DNA of 64,000 nt from Pseudidiomarina indica (GTDB lineage Bacteria > Pseudomonadota > Gammaproteobacteria > Enterobacterales > Alteromonadaceae): contig JAJUHK010000001.1 in the NCBI GenBank assembly GCA_029279945.1, positions 304,463-368,462 on the forward strand, given 5' to 3'. Positions within the stretch are counted from its first letter, which is position 1. The number at the start of each line of letters is the position of its first letter. The position numbers and the translations under genes are program-made. Below, piece by piece: positions 17,520 to 28,498 of this stretch. The notes below the pieces were generated by a model. That model saw only the letters and a list, made by a program, of their open reading frames with translations. It did not search any database and was not told the origin of the DNA.

Positions 17520-20036
17520 TTAGAATGTAGTGCCGATATTGAACGTAAATGTCTGTGTTCTATCCGATTCATCCGACTTCAATGCCCGACCGAATGAGAA
17601 CGTGATTGGTCCCATAGGCGATAACCATTGTAGCGAAACACCTGCAGACACGCGATAGTTACTTGGTTCACTATAATCTTGCAGCGCAAACGAGTTCACA
17701 GCTAACTGCAGTTGACGATAAGTTTCATAGTCAAACTCAGTATCCCAAACTGTTCCTACGTCCACATAAAAACTAGTTCGAACGGTATTTCTATTTTCTT
17801 CCGGTATTAATGGTGTTGGTACAATTAATTCGACACCACCGACGGCCATCGCGTTCCCACCAACTGAATAGCGGCTAACGAATAATCGATCGGCACCAGG
17901 GTTGCTTGGTAACCCTGGCGGTACACCGTCATAACCAGGTTTTCCTGGAATTGATTGCGGATAACGATAAATCGCCCGAGGGCCAATAGTATTACCTTCA
18001 AAACCACGCAGGTTATCATTACCGCCTAATCGGAAGTTCTCATAGAACGGGAATAAGTGATCATTACCGTTATCGTCAGTACCATAACCATTTCCGTACC
18101 CTAACCGTAACCGTGTCATAAACACAAAGTTATGATTATCAGTTATCGGGAAATACTGACGATAGTCGTACAGCATGCGGAAGTAATTAACATCACTATT
18201 GGGTGTAGAAATCTCAAAATTGAAGCTGTTCAATGACCCCGCTGTTGGGAACATTCCGCGGTTCAATGTCATCCGACTAATTCCTGCAGAAGCTTCAAAA
18301 ATATTAAATCGCACCCCTGAATTTGGATCTTGCTTATCCACATACGGACGATAGAACTGGCTTACTTGTTCATAACTGTCAACATCACTAATTTGTTCAT
18401 TACGATAAGTTAAACCAAAATTAAGGCTAGTGATCTCACTAACTGGGAAGCCAATAGAAGCGCCTATACCAAATTGCTTCTTGTTATAGCGAATATAGTT
18501 CTCGAGGTTACCCGCGTCGAACTCACTCACATACACTTGGCCGGCTAAGCTTACACCGTCTTTGGTTAAATAACGATCCATGTAGGATACTGATGCGCTT
18601 TTAGTAAAACGGTTCGTTTGAATGTTAATCGCGGCCCGGTTACCTGAACCAAGGAAGTTATCTTGTGATAATCCTAGGCCAAGTTGTAATCCCGTATAGT
18701 CACCGTAACCCAAGCTGAAGTTAAAACTACCTGACGGCTGCTCTTTTACCGTGAAATCAACTTCTACGCGGTTTGGATCGGTTTCTGATTTGCGGGTCAT
18801 GGTCTCCACTGTTTCGAAAAAGCCTAACCGTTCTAACCGTAATTTACTCTGCTCAATCAGTTGTTCGTTTAATGGCGCACCTTCAAGCTGACGCATTTCG
18901 CGACGTAGTACACTGTCAGCAGTTGCGTTGTTGCCATAGAAATTAATTCGGTCAACATAGACCCGTTGGCCTGGATTAACCGCAAAGGTAATATCTACCT
19001 CGTTACTACCTTCTTGCATATCAGGAATGGCACGAACTTCTGTATATGCATAGCCAAACTGGCCATAATAACGCGAAATAATATCTTCAAGTTGTGTAAT
19101 GTACGCCGCATTATATTGCGTACCCGGCTCGATTTTAGTGACCCGCTCAAGGAATTCTTCGTGTCCTTTTAAATCGCCGATGACATTCACATTACGGACA
19201 TTATAAATATCCCCTTCATCGACCGTTATGGTGATATAAACACCCTCGCGATCAGGGGTCATGCTCACTTGCACCGATTCAACTCGAAACGCCAAATAAC
19301 CACGATCGCGATAAAAACTCTCTAGTTTTTCCAAATCACCGGTGAGTTGCTGTTTCTGATAGCGCCGTTCACCTAAGAAGTTCCACCACGGGAGTTTGTC
19401 ACGCAGTTCGAATTCGCGAATGAGTTCTTCATCAGAGAAGGTATGGTTACCAACAATATTAATTTGCTGGATTTCTGCTGATTCACCTTCATCAAATTTT
19501 AGGATCAGTTGTACTCGGTTGCGCGGTAGCTCGATAACTTGAATATCGACTTTGGCATTGTATTTACCAACACCGTGGAAGAAATCCTCCAATCCAGCTT
19601 CGATGCTCGAAAGCATGGTACGGTCCAGCTGTTCTCCAACCACGACACCACTATCGTTCAAGCTTTCTTCCAGCTGCTCATCTTTGATGTCTTGGTTACC
19701 GTCGAATTCAATAGACGTGATGGTCGGTCGCTCAGTTACTTCAAATATCAGCGTATTACCTTCACGTAATACCACAATATTTTCAAAATACGCGGCTGAG
19801 TTCAGTGAGCGAATGCTATTGCGAATGCGGTTGGCGTCAACTTCATCTCCGACCCGAATCGGAATGTAGGTTAATGCTGCACCTAAGGCTACGCGCTGCA
19901 GCCCTCTAACGCGAATATCTTCTACAACGAACTTTTCAGGATTAACTTGAATATTACCTTCTGCACTACTCGCTACTTGATGCGGCAGTGACGCCGCTGC
20001 GACCAGGGCGCTTAAAAACAGCTGTTTCAACGTCAT
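17520..20036 (-). CDS. bamA: Outer membrane protein assembly factor BamA
   Basis: This 838-residue Omp85 protein inserts beta-barrels into the outer membrane. A signal peptide (about 1-25) precedes five POTRA domains (about 33-430; the first begins [14 protein letters not shown]) and a C-terminal 16-strand barrel ending in phenylalanine. The conserved loop 6 motif appears as [13 protein letters not shown], leucine replacing the common valine before RGF. Length is a little above E. coli BamA (810), the extra residues lying mainly in a glycine/proline-rich stretch after RGF. It is 38 bases from rseP. Confidence 0.97.
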   Translation of the reverse strand: MTLKQLFLSALVAAASLPHQVASSAEGNIQVNPEKFVVEDIRVRGLQRVALGAALTYIPIRVGDEVDANRIRNSIRSLNSAAYFENIVVLREGNTLIFEVTERPTITSIEFDGNQDIKDEQLEESLNDSGVVVGEQLDRTMLSSIEAGLEDFFHGVGKYNAKVDIQVIELPRNRVQLILKFDEGESAEIQQINIVGNHTFSDEELIREFELRDKLPWWNFLGERRYQKQQLTGDLEKLESFYRDRGYLAFRVESVQVSMTPDREGVYITITVDEGDIYNVRNVNVIGDLKGHEEFLERVTKIEPGTQYNAAYITQLEDIISRYYGQFGYAYTEVRAIPDMQEGSNEVDITFAVNPGQRVYVDRINFYGNNATADSVLRREMRQLEGAPLNEQLIEQSKLRLERLGFFETVETMTRKSETDPNRVEVDFTVKEQPSGSFNFSLGYGDYTGLQLGLGLSQDNFLGSGNRAAINIQTNRFTKSASVSYMDRYLTKDGVSLAGQVYVSEFDAGNLENYIRYNKKQFGIGASIGFPVSEITSLNFGLTYRNEQISDVDSYEQVSQFYRPYVDKQDPNSGVRFNIFEASAGISRMTLNRGMFPTAGSLNSFNFEISTPNSDVNYFRMLYDYRQYFPITDNHNFVFMTRLRLGYGNGYGTDDNGNDHLFPFYENFRLGGNDNLRGFEGNTIGPRAIYRYPQSIPGKPGYDGVPPGLPSNPGADRLFVSRYSVGGNAMAVGGVELIVPTPLIPEENRNTVRTSFYVDVGTVWDTEFDYETYRQLQLAVNSFALQDYSEPSNYRVSAGVSLQWLSPMGPITFSFGRALKSDESDRTQTFTFNIGTTF

Positions 20037-20074
20037 TCTGTGCTACTTAATTGTTTTATGTTGTACATGTTGTC

Positions 20075-21430
20075 TCATTGCGACAAACGCAATACGTCAT
20101 TGCTGATTGCGATTGCCATTAGTGCAAAAATTAGTACTCCACCGATGCGGTAGCAAATTTCCTGAACTCGTTCAGAAACCGGCTTCCCACGAACCCCCTC
20201 GACAGCTAAAAAGGCGAGATGGCCGCCATCGAGGATAGGTAAAGGCACTAAATTGATGATGCCTAAGTTAACACTAATTAATGCCAGAAACCCTAAAAAA
20301 TATACCAAACCATAACTGGCTGTTGCTCCTGCGCCCTCAGCGATAGCGACAGGACCACTCAGATTACTAATAGACACGATGCCAGTCAGTAACTTACCTA
20401 ACATCTTCACACTAAGAACCATAAGCTCCCACGTGCGTTCAGCCCCTTTCACCAAGCCATCAACAATGCCATATTGCTGGGTAAAGCGGTAGGCTTCAGG
20501 ATAAGGTGCAATGGTCGGCTCCACACCTAAAAACCCGATCAGTTGTTCGCCCACCACACGACTACCAATAATGACTGGTAATTCCAACTGTTGTTGATCA
20601 CGCAGTATGGTCACAACGACCTCTTGCTCAGGTGACTGCATGATCAGTTCTCTGGTTTGAGGCCAATCAGTGGCAGGAGTTCCATTAATAGCCAGAATTT
20701 TATCATTGATCTGTAACCCGGCCTGTGCCGCTGGTGAATTTTCCGCCACATAACTAATAATGTGTGATATTTCTGGCTGAAATGGATATAGCCCCAAGGT
20801 GATAAAGGTTGGCTGTTGATTGTTATCGAGCTGCCAACGCCGGATGTCTAATTGATAGAGTTGTTCACGGTGCTGCTCATCACGTGTGGTTAAGGTTATC
20901 GTATCCTGTCCCAGCGCAGCGGCAAAATGTAAATTAACTTGCTGCCAATCGGGTGTTGGGCGGTTGTTCACTGCAATGATTTCCGCCGGTGATTGCACTC
21001 CTGCTTTTGCTGCAATGGAATCAGGGGCGACGTTACCAATAATAGGACGAACCGACGGAACACCGATTAAAAACATCAGCCATAACACTATGATGGCAAG
21101 GATAAAGTTTGCTATTGGCCCGGCAGCTACAATAGCAGCGCGCTGCGCCACTGATTTAGCGTTAAAACTTTGTGACGCTAACTCAGCAGGAACCTCATCG
21201 ACGCGGTCATCGAGCATCCTGACATAACCACCTAGCGGTATCATGCCAATTTGATAAAGGGTGCCATCAGCAGCACGGCGTTGCCAAATGGGACGTCCGA
21301 AACCGACCGAAAATGTTAGTACTTTTACCCCACAACGACGTGCGACCCAAAAATGACCAAATTCGTGGAAAGTAACTAAAATTCCTAAGGTGACAATAAA
21401 TGCACCCAACGACCATAAAACAATCATCAT
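20075..21430 (-). CDS. rseP: Site-2 intramembrane zinc protease RseP
   Basis: The 451-residue membrane protease performs the second cut in RseA, releasing sigma-E, and clears signal peptides. The zinc motif HEFGH is at 22-26 in the first membrane helix, two periplasmic PDZ domains occupy roughly 120-290, and the third-helix motif [13 protein letters not shown] near residue 390 supplies the second metal ligand. The start overlaps the dxr stop by 4 bases. It works with RpoE and RseA encoded at the left end of the window. Confidence 0.97.
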   Translation of the reverse strand: MMIVLWSLGAFIVTLGILVTFHEFGHFWVARRCGVKVLTFSVGFGRPIWQRRAADGTLYQIGMIPLGGYVRMLDDRVDEVPAELASQSFNAKSVAQRAAIVAAGPIANFILAIIVLWLMFLIGVPSVRPIIGNVAPDSIAAKAGVQSPAEIIAVNNRPTPDWQQVNLHFAAALGQDTITLTTRDEQHREQLYQLDIRRWQLDNNQQPTFITLGLYPFQPEISHIISYVAENSPAAQAGLQINDKILAINGTPATDWPQTRELIMQSPEQEVVVTILRDQQQLELPVIIGSRVVGEQLIGFLGVEPTIAPYPEAYRFTQQYGIVDGLVKGAERTWELMVLSVKMLGKLLTGIVSISNLSGPVAIAEGAGATASYGLVYFLGFLALISVNLGIINLVPLPILDGGHLAFLAVEGVRGKPVSERVQEICYRIGGVLIFALMAIAISNDVLRLSQ

Positions 21431-22620
21431 GATGCGACGCGCTCCACGTATTGCTGGGCTAACAAACGAGCATGGTTATCGTACGCCAGCAATTCCTCTA
21501 TCGATGTTAAATTTTTTGTAGGCATTTTTTGTAGCACTGCGTCACAAGTTTCAGCAATTGTAGTAAAGCTTATCTGGCCCGCTAAAAATGCTGCCACTGC
21601 CACTTCATTCGCAGCATTTAAACTGGTTGTAGCCCATTGCCCAGCCCAACACGCTTCTATCGCTAAATGTAAGCAAGGATACCGCTGTGGATCAGCAGGC
21701 ATAAAGGTTAATGCTCCTAATTGGAGGAAATCTAAGGGTTCAACTCCACTCGGAATTCGGTTCGGATAACCGAGGGCATATGCAATCGGTGTACGCATAT
21801 CAGGCTGCCCTAACTGCGCGATTACTGATCCATCTTGGTAACTCACCATAGAGTGAATCACACTTTGTGGATGCACCACAACCTGCAGCTGCTCTTTTTG
21901 GCAGTTAAACAGCCAACGCGCCTCAATATATTCCAAGCCTTTATTAAGCATGGTGGCTGAATCAACGGAGATTTTCTGACCCATCGACCAATTCGGATGA
22001 TTACAAGCGGCCGTTGGTGTTTGTTCGGATAATTCTGCCAGTGGCAATTCTCGAAATGGCCCTCCAGAACCTGTGAGCAAAATTTGATGAACGCCTGCGG
22101 CGGCGAGATCTGAATGCCCCAACGGCTGCTGAATCGATTCTGGTAAGCATTGAAAAATGGCATTGTGTTCGCTATCTATCGGTAGCAATTCAGCGTGATA
22201 ACGGCTCACGGCATCCATGAACAGCTGTCCCGACATGACCAACGCCTCTTTATTAGCTAACAGAATCCGTTTGCCTGCCTGGACTGCGGCCATGGTCGGC
22301 AACAAGCCAGCTGCACCAACAATAGCAGCCATGACAATATCAACGTCAGCTGCCGCAGCAACAGCTGCAACTTGTTCATCCCCTGCTAATACGGTCGTAG
22401 CACATGCACCTAGTTGCTGTTGTAATTGTTGCGCCGCTTGTGGATTAGCCATTACCGCGTAACGCGGCCGGTGGTTACGGCATATCGTTGCCATATCATC
22501 TACATTACCATTAGCGGTGACCGCAAATAGTTCGTATTGCTCCGGATGTTGCGCAAGTACAGCTAATGTACTTTGCCCGATCGAACCCGTTGCACCGAGG
22601 ATGGTAATACGTTGTTTCAT
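21427..22620 (-). CDS. dxr: 1-deoxy-D-xylulose 5-phosphate reductoisomerase
   Basis: The 397-residue enzyme converts DXP to MEP in the non-mevalonate isoprenoid pathway using NADPH. Visible are the Rossmann motif [13 protein letters not shown] at 7-19, [13 protein letters not shown] near 120, and metal/substrate blocks [13 protein letters not shown] and [17 protein letters not shown]. It supplies isoprenoid units to UppS, encoded two genes upstream. One base separates it from cdsA, and its stop overlaps rseP. Confidence 0.97.
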   Translation of the reverse strand: MKQRITILGATGSIGQSTLAVLAQHPEQYELFAVTANGNVDDMATICRNHRPRYAVMANPQAAQQLQQQLGACATTVLAGDEQVAAVAAAADVDIVMAAIVGAAGLLPTMAAVQAGKRILLANKEALVMSGQLFMDAVSRYHAELLPIDSEHNAIFQCLPESIQQPLGHSDLAAAGVHQILLTGSGGPFRELPLAELSEQTPTAACNHPNWSMGQKISVDSATMLNKGLEYIEARWLFNCQKEQLQVVVHPQSVIHSMVSYQDGSVIAQLGQPDMRTPIAYALGYPNRIPSGVEPLDFLQLGALTFMPADPQRYPCLHLAIEACWAGQWATTSLNAANEVAVAAFLAGQISFTTIAETCDAVLQKMPTKNLTSIEELLAYDNHARLLAQQYVERVAS

Positions 22621-22621
22621 A

Positions 22622-23485
22622 TCAAACCAACAACCATAAGTAACACAGTGTAAAAACTGGTAATGCCGCCGTTAAGCTATCAATTCGATCCAAAATACCG
22701 CCGTGACCTGGTAATAAATTGCCACTGTCCTTAATGCCTGCACAACGCTTAAACATACTTTCGTTGAGGTCACCAAACACTGAGGCAACTACCGTAAATA
22801 ATCCGGTGATATAGTAACCATGGAATTGTTCTGCTGGAATCCTGAGCCAATGAAATAATACCATCATGACCACCCCAGCTAACGCCAATCCCCCAACCAG
22901 CCCTTCCAGCGTTTTACCCGGGCTTACCGCTGGCATGAGCTTATTACGGCCATAGCGTACCCCCGCAAAATAGGCACCAACGTCTGCCGCCCAAACTAAT
23001 AACAACACGAACAACACCACAAAACCACCATTTAGTGGTTGCTCTGCATAGTTAATCGAACGTATTGCAAGAAGACCGGCATATGCGGGAACAAGTGTCA
23101 GAATGCCAAATAATCCAACAATAGCACGGGCACGTGACCAGATACGGCGGCTACGTGGATAATTAATCACTAATAATGTGGCCAGAACCCACCAGCCACA
23201 ACCAATCATAATAATGGTGGAAAAAAGCGGGTGTAACTCGCCTTGCTGCCAAATAACATCGAGGGGTACAAGTACCATACTAGTACTCAATAGCACGACG
23301 ATTAGCACGACATATGCGAGCCGTTGAACCGTTTTCGTCGCACCCATAAATGGTGCCCATTCCCAAGCCCCCGCTGCCATTAAGACCACGACTGCACCGG
23401 CAAACCATTCGAATGGCAACATAAACACTGCATAAAGTGCTAACGGTATGAGCACCAGAGCTGTTATTAAACGTTGTTTTAGCAA
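22622..23485 (-). CDS. cdsA: Phosphatidate cytidylyltransferase CdsA
   Basis: The 287-residue integral membrane enzyme makes CDP-diacylglycerol from phosphatidate and CTP. About eight hydrophobic segments are visible. The family signature lies near the C-terminus: [20 protein letters not shown], then [15 protein letters not shown], preceded by [12 protein letters not shown]. Gene order uppS-cdsA-dxr with 1-base gaps shows a tightly coupled operon. Confidence 0.97.
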   Translation of the reverse strand: MLKQRLITALVLIPLALYAVFMLPFEWFAGAVVVLMAAGAWEWAPFMGATKTVQRLAYVVLIVVLLSTSMVLVPLDVIWQQGELHPLFSTIIMIGCGWWVLATLLVINYPRSRRIWSRARAIVGLFGILTLVPAYAGLLAIRSINYAEQPLNGGFVVLFVLLLVWAADVGAYFAGVRYGRNKLMPAVSPGKTLEGLVGGLALAGVVMMVLFHWLRIPAEQFHGYYITGLFTVVASVFGDLNESMFKRCAGIKDSGNLLPGHGGILDRIDSLTAALPVFTLCYLWLLV

Positions 23486-23486
23486 A

Positions 23487-24272
23487 TTATTCCTCGGCTG
23501 TCACATCGGTATCTAATATGGCCTGTTGAATTTGCTCACTGGTTAACCCGAAACGGCGCTCACGACAGCTAAAATCAGCAATTGCTGCAGCAAATTCCTG
23601 ATCATCAAAATCAGGCCATAATACCTTACTAAAATAAAACTCTGCGTATGCGAGTTGCCATAATAAAAAATTACTAATTCGATACTCACCACCCGTACGA
23701 ATCAGTAAATCGGGTACCGCTTGTTCGGCCAGTTCTAACTCTTGCGCTACAATTTGCTCAGTTATTTGTTCTGACGCAAGCTCGCCGGCAACCACCCGTG
23801 CCACAACCTTACGGGTTGCTTGGGTGATATCCCAATGCCCACCATAATTTGCGGCAATATTTAAATTCAATGCGGTGTTATTGGCAGTGAGCGCCTCAGC
23901 CGTACGCATTTGTTCTTGCAAACGTTCGCTAAAGGCTGATTTATCGCCAATAATCCGCAGTCTTACATTGTATTTATGTAGCTTTTTAACTTCGCGCTTA
24001 AGCACCGTCATGAACAGCTCCATCAGGATCGAAACTTCCTGTTCTGGGCGCTTCCAATTTTCACTACTAAACGCAAATAACGTCAACGATTCAATGCCTT
24101 TTTTTCTCGCAAATTCTACCGCGCGACGCACCGCCTCAGCTCCAGCCTTATGGCCGGCGGTACGGCGTTTACCGCGCAGTTGCGCCCATCGCCCATTGCC
24201 ATCCATGATAATCGCCACATGCCGCGGCATTCTAATTGTAGAGACTTCCTTTGTTGTCATAATAGGTGCCAT
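23487..24272 (-). CDS. uppS: Undecaprenyl pyrophosphate synthase UppS
   Basis: This cis-prenyltransferase (up to 261 residues) makes the C55 carrier lipid for peptidoglycan and O-antigen. The catalytic aspartate is D24 in [16 protein letters not shown], followed by [28 protein letters not shown] and the C-terminal [20 protein letters not shown] and ELYF-like [11 protein letters not shown] blocks. The start may be ATG at 24272 or 24260; neither has a clear ribosome site. A candidate promoter overlaps the terminator hairpin of frr immediately upstream. Confidence 0.96.
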   Translation of the reverse strand: MAPIMTTKEVSTIRMPRHVAIIMDGNGRWAQLRGKRRTAGHKAGAEAVRRAVEFARKKGIESLTLFAFSSENWKRPEQEVSILMELFMTVLKREVKKLHKYNVRLRIIGDKSAFSERLQEQMRTAEALTANNTALNLNIAANYGGHWDITQATRKVVARVVAGELASEQITEQIVAQELELAEQAVPDLLIRTGGEYRISNFLLWQLAYAEFYFSKVLWPDFDDQEFAAAIADFSCRERRFGLTSEQIQQAILDTDVTAEE

Positions 24273-24277
24273 ATAAG

Positions 24278-24310
24278 AAAAAACGCCGTGCGAGTATACC
24301 TGACACGGCG
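24278..24310 (-). terminator. Intrinsic terminator after frr
   Basis: On the minus strand a CGCCGTG/CACGGCG stem (24304-24310 with 24284-24290), 13-base loop, is followed directly by six T residues (24278-24283). This is a standard rho-independent terminator downstream of frr. The loop contains TATACT, which may be the -10 of a promoter for uppS. Confidence 0.85.
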
Positions 24311-24321
24311 CCCATGACCAA
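24293..24321 (-). promoter_or_regulatory. Candidate promoter for the uppS-cdsA-dxr operon, inside the frr terminator
   Basis: The minus strand carries TTGGTC (24316-24321), a 17-base spacer and TATACT (24293-24298). The -10 is a five-of-six match and lies in the loop of the frr terminator. It would start transcripts about 15 bases before the uppS start. Both elements are seen directly; use as a promoter is inferred. Confidence 0.45.
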
Positions 24322-24341
24322 CGGGGAATACCTTTAACCGG

Positions 24342-24899
24342 TTAGATTTCCATCAACTCTTTTTCTTTTTCTGCTAACACTTCATCAACTTTAGCAACAT
24401 AAACGTCGGTTAACTTTTGAATATCCTCAGCCGCCTTACGTTCTTCGTCTTCAGTGATTTCTTTTTCTTTCAACAATTCTTTCAAATCGTTGTTAGCATC
24501 ACGACGAATATTACGTATAGCAACACGGCCCTGCTCTGCTTCAGCTCGGACCAACTTAACTAAATCACGACGACGCTCTTCCGTCAATGGTGGTAAAGGT
24601 ACCCGAATAACACTACCAGCACCAGCAGGATTTAAGCCTAAATCAGAGGTTAAAATTGCTTTTTCAACCGCGCCACTCACCGATTTATCAAATACAGTAA
24701 TTGCTAAGGTACGCGCATCTTCAATTGTAATATTAGCAAGTTGACGCAATGGGGTGTCAGTGCCGTAGTAAGGCACCATAATGCCGTCGAGCAAGCTCGG
24801 ATGCGCCCGGCCGGTTCTTATTTTTGAAACTTGAGTACGCAGCGCTTCAACACTTTTTTCCATTCGCTGCTTGGCGTCTTGCTTAATTTCGTTTATCAC
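24342..24899 (-). CDS. frr: Ribosome recycling factor
   Basis: The 185-residue protein splits post-termination ribosomes together with EF-G. It has the family length and blocks: a first helix with [40 protein letters not shown], and the C-terminal helix ending [20 protein letters not shown]. It follows pyrH by 37 bases and ends at a clear intrinsic terminator. Confidence 0.98.
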   Translation of the reverse strand: MINEIKQDAKQRMEKSVEALRTQVSKIRTGRAHPSLLDGIMVPYYGTDTPLRQLANITIEDARTLAITVFDKSVSGAVEKAILTSDLGLNPAGAGSVIRVPLPPLTEERRRDLVKLVRAEAEQGRVAIRNIRRDANNDLKELLKEKEITEDEERKAAEDIQKLTDVYVAKVDEVLAEKEKELMEI

Positions 24900-24936
24900 G
24901 TTGTTATCCTTTCAATTCTTTTAAACCGCACAGAAT

Positions 24937-25686
24937 TTAACTGGTTTGCGCAATTACACTTTCATCAGCAATCAGTGTACCTTCTTCTTCACCAAGAATC
25001 ACGGCTCTTAGTGCGCCAGGTTTATTCATGTTGAACACCCGGATTGGCAAGCCATGGTCACGTGCCAGGGTGAATGCAGCTAAATCCATCACTTTTAATT
25101 GTTGTTTCAGAACATCATTATAACTGATTTTACGGAATAATTTCGCGTTAGGATCGGTGAACGGATCAGCTGAATAAACGCCGTCCACTTTGGTACCTTT
25201 TAGGACTAAATCAGCTTCGATCTCAATTCCGCGTAAACAGGCTGCTGAATCTGTGGTAAAGAATGGATTGCCGGTCCCTGCAGAAAATATAACGACGCGG
25301 CCGGACTTCAGCAAGCTAATCGCATCAGCCCAATTATAACCGTCACAGACGCCGTTCAATTCAATGGCTGACATCAAACGGGCGTTAACAAACGCACGGT
25401 GCAGTGCATCACGCATGGCGAGGCCATTCATCACCGTCGCTAACATACCCATATGATCACCGACCACTCGGTTCATCCCCGCCTTGGCCAGGCCTTCACC
25501 CCGAAATAAGTTTCCGCCGCCAATCACCAATCCAACTTGAACTCCGAGTTCGACCAGTTCTTTGATTTCCTGAGCCATGCGGTCTAAGACTTTGGGATCA
25601 ATTCCAAACGGTTCATCACCCATTAATGCTTCGCCGCTTAATTTTAACAAGATACGGCGGTATGCAGCTTTGCTCGTTGGTGTCAT
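24937..25686 (-). CDS. pyrH: Uridylate kinase PyrH
   Basis: The 249-residue amino-acid-kinase-fold enzyme phosphorylates UMP to UDP. Visible blocks are [14 protein letters not shown] (11-24), [35 protein letters not shown] and [19 protein letters not shown]. It sits between tsf and frr in the conserved order. A terminator separates it from tsf, so it probably has its own promoter (candidate at 25723-25752). The start has GGAGCGAACTG before ATG. Confidence 0.98.
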   Translation of the reverse strand: MTPTSKAAYRRILLKLSGEALMGDEPFGIDPKVLDRMAQEIKELVELGVQVGLVIGGGNLFRGEGLAKAGMNRVVGDHMGMLATVMNGLAMRDALHRAFVNARLMSAIELNGVCDGYNWADAISLLKSGRVVIFSAGTGNPFFTTDSAACLRGIEIEADLVLKGTKVDGVYSADPFTDPNAKLFRKISYNDVLKQQLKVMDLAAFTLARDHGLPIRVFNMNKPGALRAVILGEEEGTLIADESVIAQTS

Positions 25687-25722
25687 CAGTTCGCTCCATG
25701 TTCAGGTTTTTAAGGGTTTCAC

Positions 25723-25752
25723 CCTATAAAAAAACCGCATCCTGCCGAGCAA
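25723..25752 (-). promoter_or_regulatory. Candidate promoter for pyrH overlapping the tsf terminator
   Basis: On the minus strand TTGCTC (25747-25752) lies in the terminator loop and TATAGG (25723-25728) directly follows its T tract, with an 18-base spacer. This would start pyrH transcripts about 30 bases before the gene. The hexamers match the consensus only partly, so this is tentative. Confidence 0.35.
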
Positions 25753-25762
25753 GATGCGGTTT
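25728..25762 (-). terminator. Intrinsic terminator after tsf
   Basis: A perfect 10-bp stem, AAACCGCATC with GATGCGGTTT (25753-25762 and 25732-25741), with an 11-base loop, is followed on the minus strand by four further T residues. It ends the rpsB-tsf transcript about 40 bases after the tsf stop. Confidence 0.9.
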
Positions 25763-25802
25763 CATCATCGACTGTTATGCGTCGTGGGAACAGACATTGG
25801 CA

Positions 25803-26681
25803 TTACGCCTTCTGCGCGGCCGCCATTTGTGCTTGTACTTCAGCAGCAAAGTCTTCGGCTTTCTTCTCAATACCTTCGCCCACTTCAAAGCGTACGAAAG
25901 CATGAACGTCAGCACCTTTTTGCTTCAACAAGTCACCAACAGTAATCGCAGGATCTTTTACAAATGGTTGACCAGTCAAGCTGATCTCGCCGGTAAACTT
26001 ACGCATCCGGCCTTCAACCATTTTTTCTGCGATATCTTGTGGCTTACCACTTTGCATTGCGATATCAAGTTGAATTGTACGCTCTTTTTCTACCACTTCA
26101 GCTGAAACATCTTCAGGCTTCACGAATTGTGGAGCACTTGCTGCAACATGCATCGCGATGTCTTTAGCCAACTCAGCATCACCACCGCTGATAGCGACTA
26201 ACACACCAATACGTCCGCCGTGAACATAGGCTTCAACCATGTCACCAGCTTCGATGGTAAATACGCGGCGTACAGTAATGTTTTCACCAATTTTAGCAAC
26301 CAATGATTCACGTACTTCATCAATGGTGCCGTCACCGATGTTGACTGCTTTTAGCTTTTCAACATCAGTTTCTTTATTGGCAAATGCGGCCGCAATAACT
26401 TTCTCACCAAATGATAAGAAGTTATCATCGCGAGCAACGAAGTCAGTTTCACAGTTCAATTCAACCAAGGTACCTACGTTACCTTCAGTCTTAGTGAGGA
26501 TTACACCTTCAGCGGCAATACGACCAGCTTTTTTAGCTGCTTTCGCTTGACCACTTTTACGCATATTTTCGATCGCCGCGTCGATATCGCCGCCGGTCTC
26601 TTCTAATGCTTTTTTGCAATCCATCATGCCAGCGCCAGTGCGCTCGCGCAGTTCTTTAACCAGAGCTGCTGTAATAGCCAT
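25803..26681 (-). CDS. tsf: Elongation factor Ts
   Basis: The 292-residue protein is the nucleotide exchange factor for EF-Tu. The N-terminal UBA-like domain with [20 protein letters not shown], the core contact motif [10 protein letters not shown] and the C-terminal module are all visible. It follows rpsB by 24 bases and is preceded by AGAGGACAAATAA. The pair rpsB-tsf is universally conserved in bacteria. Confidence 0.98.
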   Translation of the reverse strand: MAITAALVKELRERTGAGMMDCKKALEETGGDIDAAIENMRKSGQAKAAKKAGRIAAEGVILTKTEGNVGTLVELNCETDFVARDDNFLSFGEKVIAAAFANKETDVEKLKAVNIGDGTIDEVRESLVAKIGENITVRRVFTIEAGDMVEAYVHGGRIGVLVAISGGDAELAKDIAMHVAASAPQFVKPEDVSAEVVEKERTIQLDIAMQSGKPQDIAEKMVEGRMRKFTGEISLTGQPFVKDPAITVGDLLKQKGADVHAFVRFEVGEGIEKKAEDFAAEVQAQMAAAQKA

Positions 26682-26705
26682 TTATTTGTCCTCTAATCAG
26701 ATGAC

Positions 26706-27437
26706 TTATTCAGTTTCTTCAGCTTCAACGAATTCGTCAGCTAAACCTTCAACAGCCGCACCACGTGCGTTATTGATGGCTGCCGCAGCCGCATTCAAAT
26801 ACAGTTGAACTGCACGAATTGCGTCGTCGTTGCCAGGAATTACGTAGTCAACGCCATCAGGGTTTGAGTTAGTATCAACTACTGCAATAACAGGAATACC
26901 TAAGTTGTTTGCTTCTTTGATAGCGATGTGTTCATGGTCTGCATCAATCACAAACAATACATCTGGTAAGCCAGCCATATCCTTGATACCACCAAGGCTC
27001 TTTTCAAGCTTTTCCATTTCACGGGTATTTACCAGTGCTTCTTTCTTGGTTAGCTTTTCGAAAGTGCCGTCTTGGCTCATGGTTTCAAGCTCTTTTAAGC
27101 GCTTGATTGATTGACGAACTGTCTTCCAGTTAGTCAACATACCACCTAACCAACGATGGTTTACATAAAACTGCTTACAGCTTACTGCAGCTTCTTGTAC
27201 CGCATCTGACGCTGCACGCTTAGTACCAACAAACAGGACTTTACCTTTGTTTGCCGCAACGTGTTGCAAGAAGTTCAACGCATCGTTGAACATAGGTACG
27301 GTTTTTTCAAGGTTGATGATATGAATTTTGTTACGGGCACCAAAAATGTACGGTTTCATTTTTGGGTTCCAGAAGCGAGTTTGGTGACCGAAATGGACAC
27401 CTGCTTTTAGCATGTCACGCATTGACACGTTTGCCAT
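26706..27437 (-). CDS. rpsB: 30S ribosomal protein S2
   Basis: The 243-residue protein has the S2 signatures [20 protein letters not shown] (6-25) and [20 protein letters not shown], with [20 protein letters not shown]. It binds late to the 30S subunit and represses its own operon by binding the mRNA leader in E. coli. A leader of about 140 bases precedes the gene here. The ATG has AAAGGA eight bases upstream. Confidence 0.98.
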   Translation of the reverse strand: MANVSMRDMLKAGVHFGHQTRFWNPKMKPYIFGARNKIHIINLEKTVPMFNDALNFLQHVAANKGKVLFVGTKRAASDAVQEAAVSCKQFYVNHRWLGGMLTNWKTVRQSIKRLKELETMSQDGTFEKLTKKEALVNTREMEKLEKSLGGIKDMAGLPDVLFVIDADHEHIAIKEANNLGIPVIAVVDTNSNPDGVDYVIPGNDDAIRAVQLYLNAAAAAINNARGAAVEGLADEFVEAEETE

Positions 27438-27577
27438 AGTAGTTTCCTTTTAAAGGGGTTATGCCTCCATACATCCCATGGTTCGACCAGTGACTATTGC
27501 CACCAGCACCCCGAGCCATGTGTCGATGTATGTGTGTGGTTATAAATAAAGTAACATTTACTGCAATTAAAAATTGC
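27438..27577 (-). ncRNA. rpsB mRNA leader (possible S2 autoregulatory element, t44-like)
   Basis: About 140 bases lie between the likely transcription start and the rpsB ATG, much longer than a simple leader. The minus strand has GC-rich inverted segments (GGTGCTGGTGGC, ACTGGTCGAACC) and a purine-rich GGGATGTATGGAGGC ahead of the ribosome site. In gammaproteobacteria this position holds the S2-binding leader (t44 family). I assign it by position and length; the fold was not computed. Confidence 0.45.
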
Positions 27578-27583
27578 CGGCGC

Positions 27584-27613
27584 TTTATACCATAAAAAGC
27601 CACGCTCGCGCAA
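27584..27613 (-). promoter_or_regulatory. Candidate sigma-70 promoter for rpsB-tsf
   Basis: The minus strand has TTGCGC (27608-27613), an 18-base spacer and TATAAA (27584-27589), followed by a GC-rich GCGCCGGC typical of stringently controlled ribosomal promoters. The implied start at about 27577 gives the 140-base leader. Confidence 0.6.
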
Positions 27614-27706
27614 GTTATCACACGATTTTTCAGCACTTCACGCTGTCTTGCTTTACTGATAAACTAATGGCCATGATCACGCCGTTTGAAAGGTTGATAT
27701 TAGCTT

Positions 27707-28495
27707 ATGAGTATTACAATTAAAACGCCTGAAGAAATTGAAAAAATGCGCGCTGCTGGCCGTTTAGCAGCCGAGGTTCTAGAAATGATTGAACCGCATA
27801 TTCAGGCTGGGGTAACGACCGCCGAAATCGATCGTATTTGTCATGACTACATTGTTGCCCGTGGTGCTGTACCTGCCCCATTAAATTATCACGGCTTCCC
27901 TAAATCGGTTTGTACCTCATTAAACCATGTTGTCTGTCACGGTATTCCAAACGAAAAACCATTGAAGAATGGTGACATAATGAATTTGGATGTCACCGTG
28001 AAATTAGATGGTTACCACGGTGATACATCAAAAATGTTCGTCATAGGCGAGCCTAGCATTTTAGCAGAACGCCTCATTCGCGTAACCAAAGAGTGCCTTT
28101 ATCTGGCGATTAAAATGGTTAAACCCGGTATCCGTACTGGTGATTTCGCTCAAGCAATTCAACAACATGCTGAAGCTCACGGCTACTCCATCGTACGCGA
28201 ATATTGCGGTCATGGTATTGGCGCCGGTTTTCACGAAGAGCCACAGATTTTACACTATGGCACTGCGGGTACGGGTGATCTCATCGTTCCGGGCATGTGT
28301 TTTACCATTGAGCCGATGGTTAACGCTGGCAAACGCCACACCAAGTTAATGCGTGATGGTTGGACCGTACTTACTAAAGACCGTAGCTTGAGTGCACAAT
28401 GGGAACATACGCTGTTGGTAACCGAGGACGGCGTTGAAGTATTAACGTTACGTAACGATGAAGATTTACCCCGAATTATTCGTCATTCGAGCTAA
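27707..28495 (+). CDS. map: Methionine aminopeptidase type I
   Basis: The 262-residue dimetal enzyme removes the initiator methionine. Metal and substrate ligands are visible in YHGFPKSVCTSLNHVVCHGI, NLDVTVKLDGYHGDTSKMF (two aspartates), GHGIGAGFHEEP (histidine), TIEPMVN (glutamate) and SAQWEHTLLV (glutamate). It is divergent from rpsB, and glnD begins 3 bases after its stop, the E. coli order map-glnD-dapD. Confidence 0.98.
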   Translation: MSITIKTPEEIEKMRAAGRLAAEVLEMIEPHIQAGVTTAEIDRICHDYIVARGAVPAPLNYHGFPKSVCTSLNHVVCHGIPNEKPLKNGDIMNLDVTVKLDGYHGDTSKMFVIGEPSILAERLIRVTKECLYLAIKMVKPGIRTGDFAQAIQQHAEAHGYSIVREYCGHGIGAGFHEEPQILHYGTAGTGDLIVPGMCFTIEPMVNAGKRHTKLMRDGWTVLTKDRSLSAQWEHTLLVTEDGVEVLTLRNDEDLPRIIRHSS

Positions 28496-28498
28496 GCT

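Noticed and set aside
25626..26105. A 159-codon frame crossing the pyrH-tsf gap on the plus strand
   Set aside because: It overlaps the start of pyrH, the tsf terminator and the tsf 3' end, and its translation shows no family pattern.
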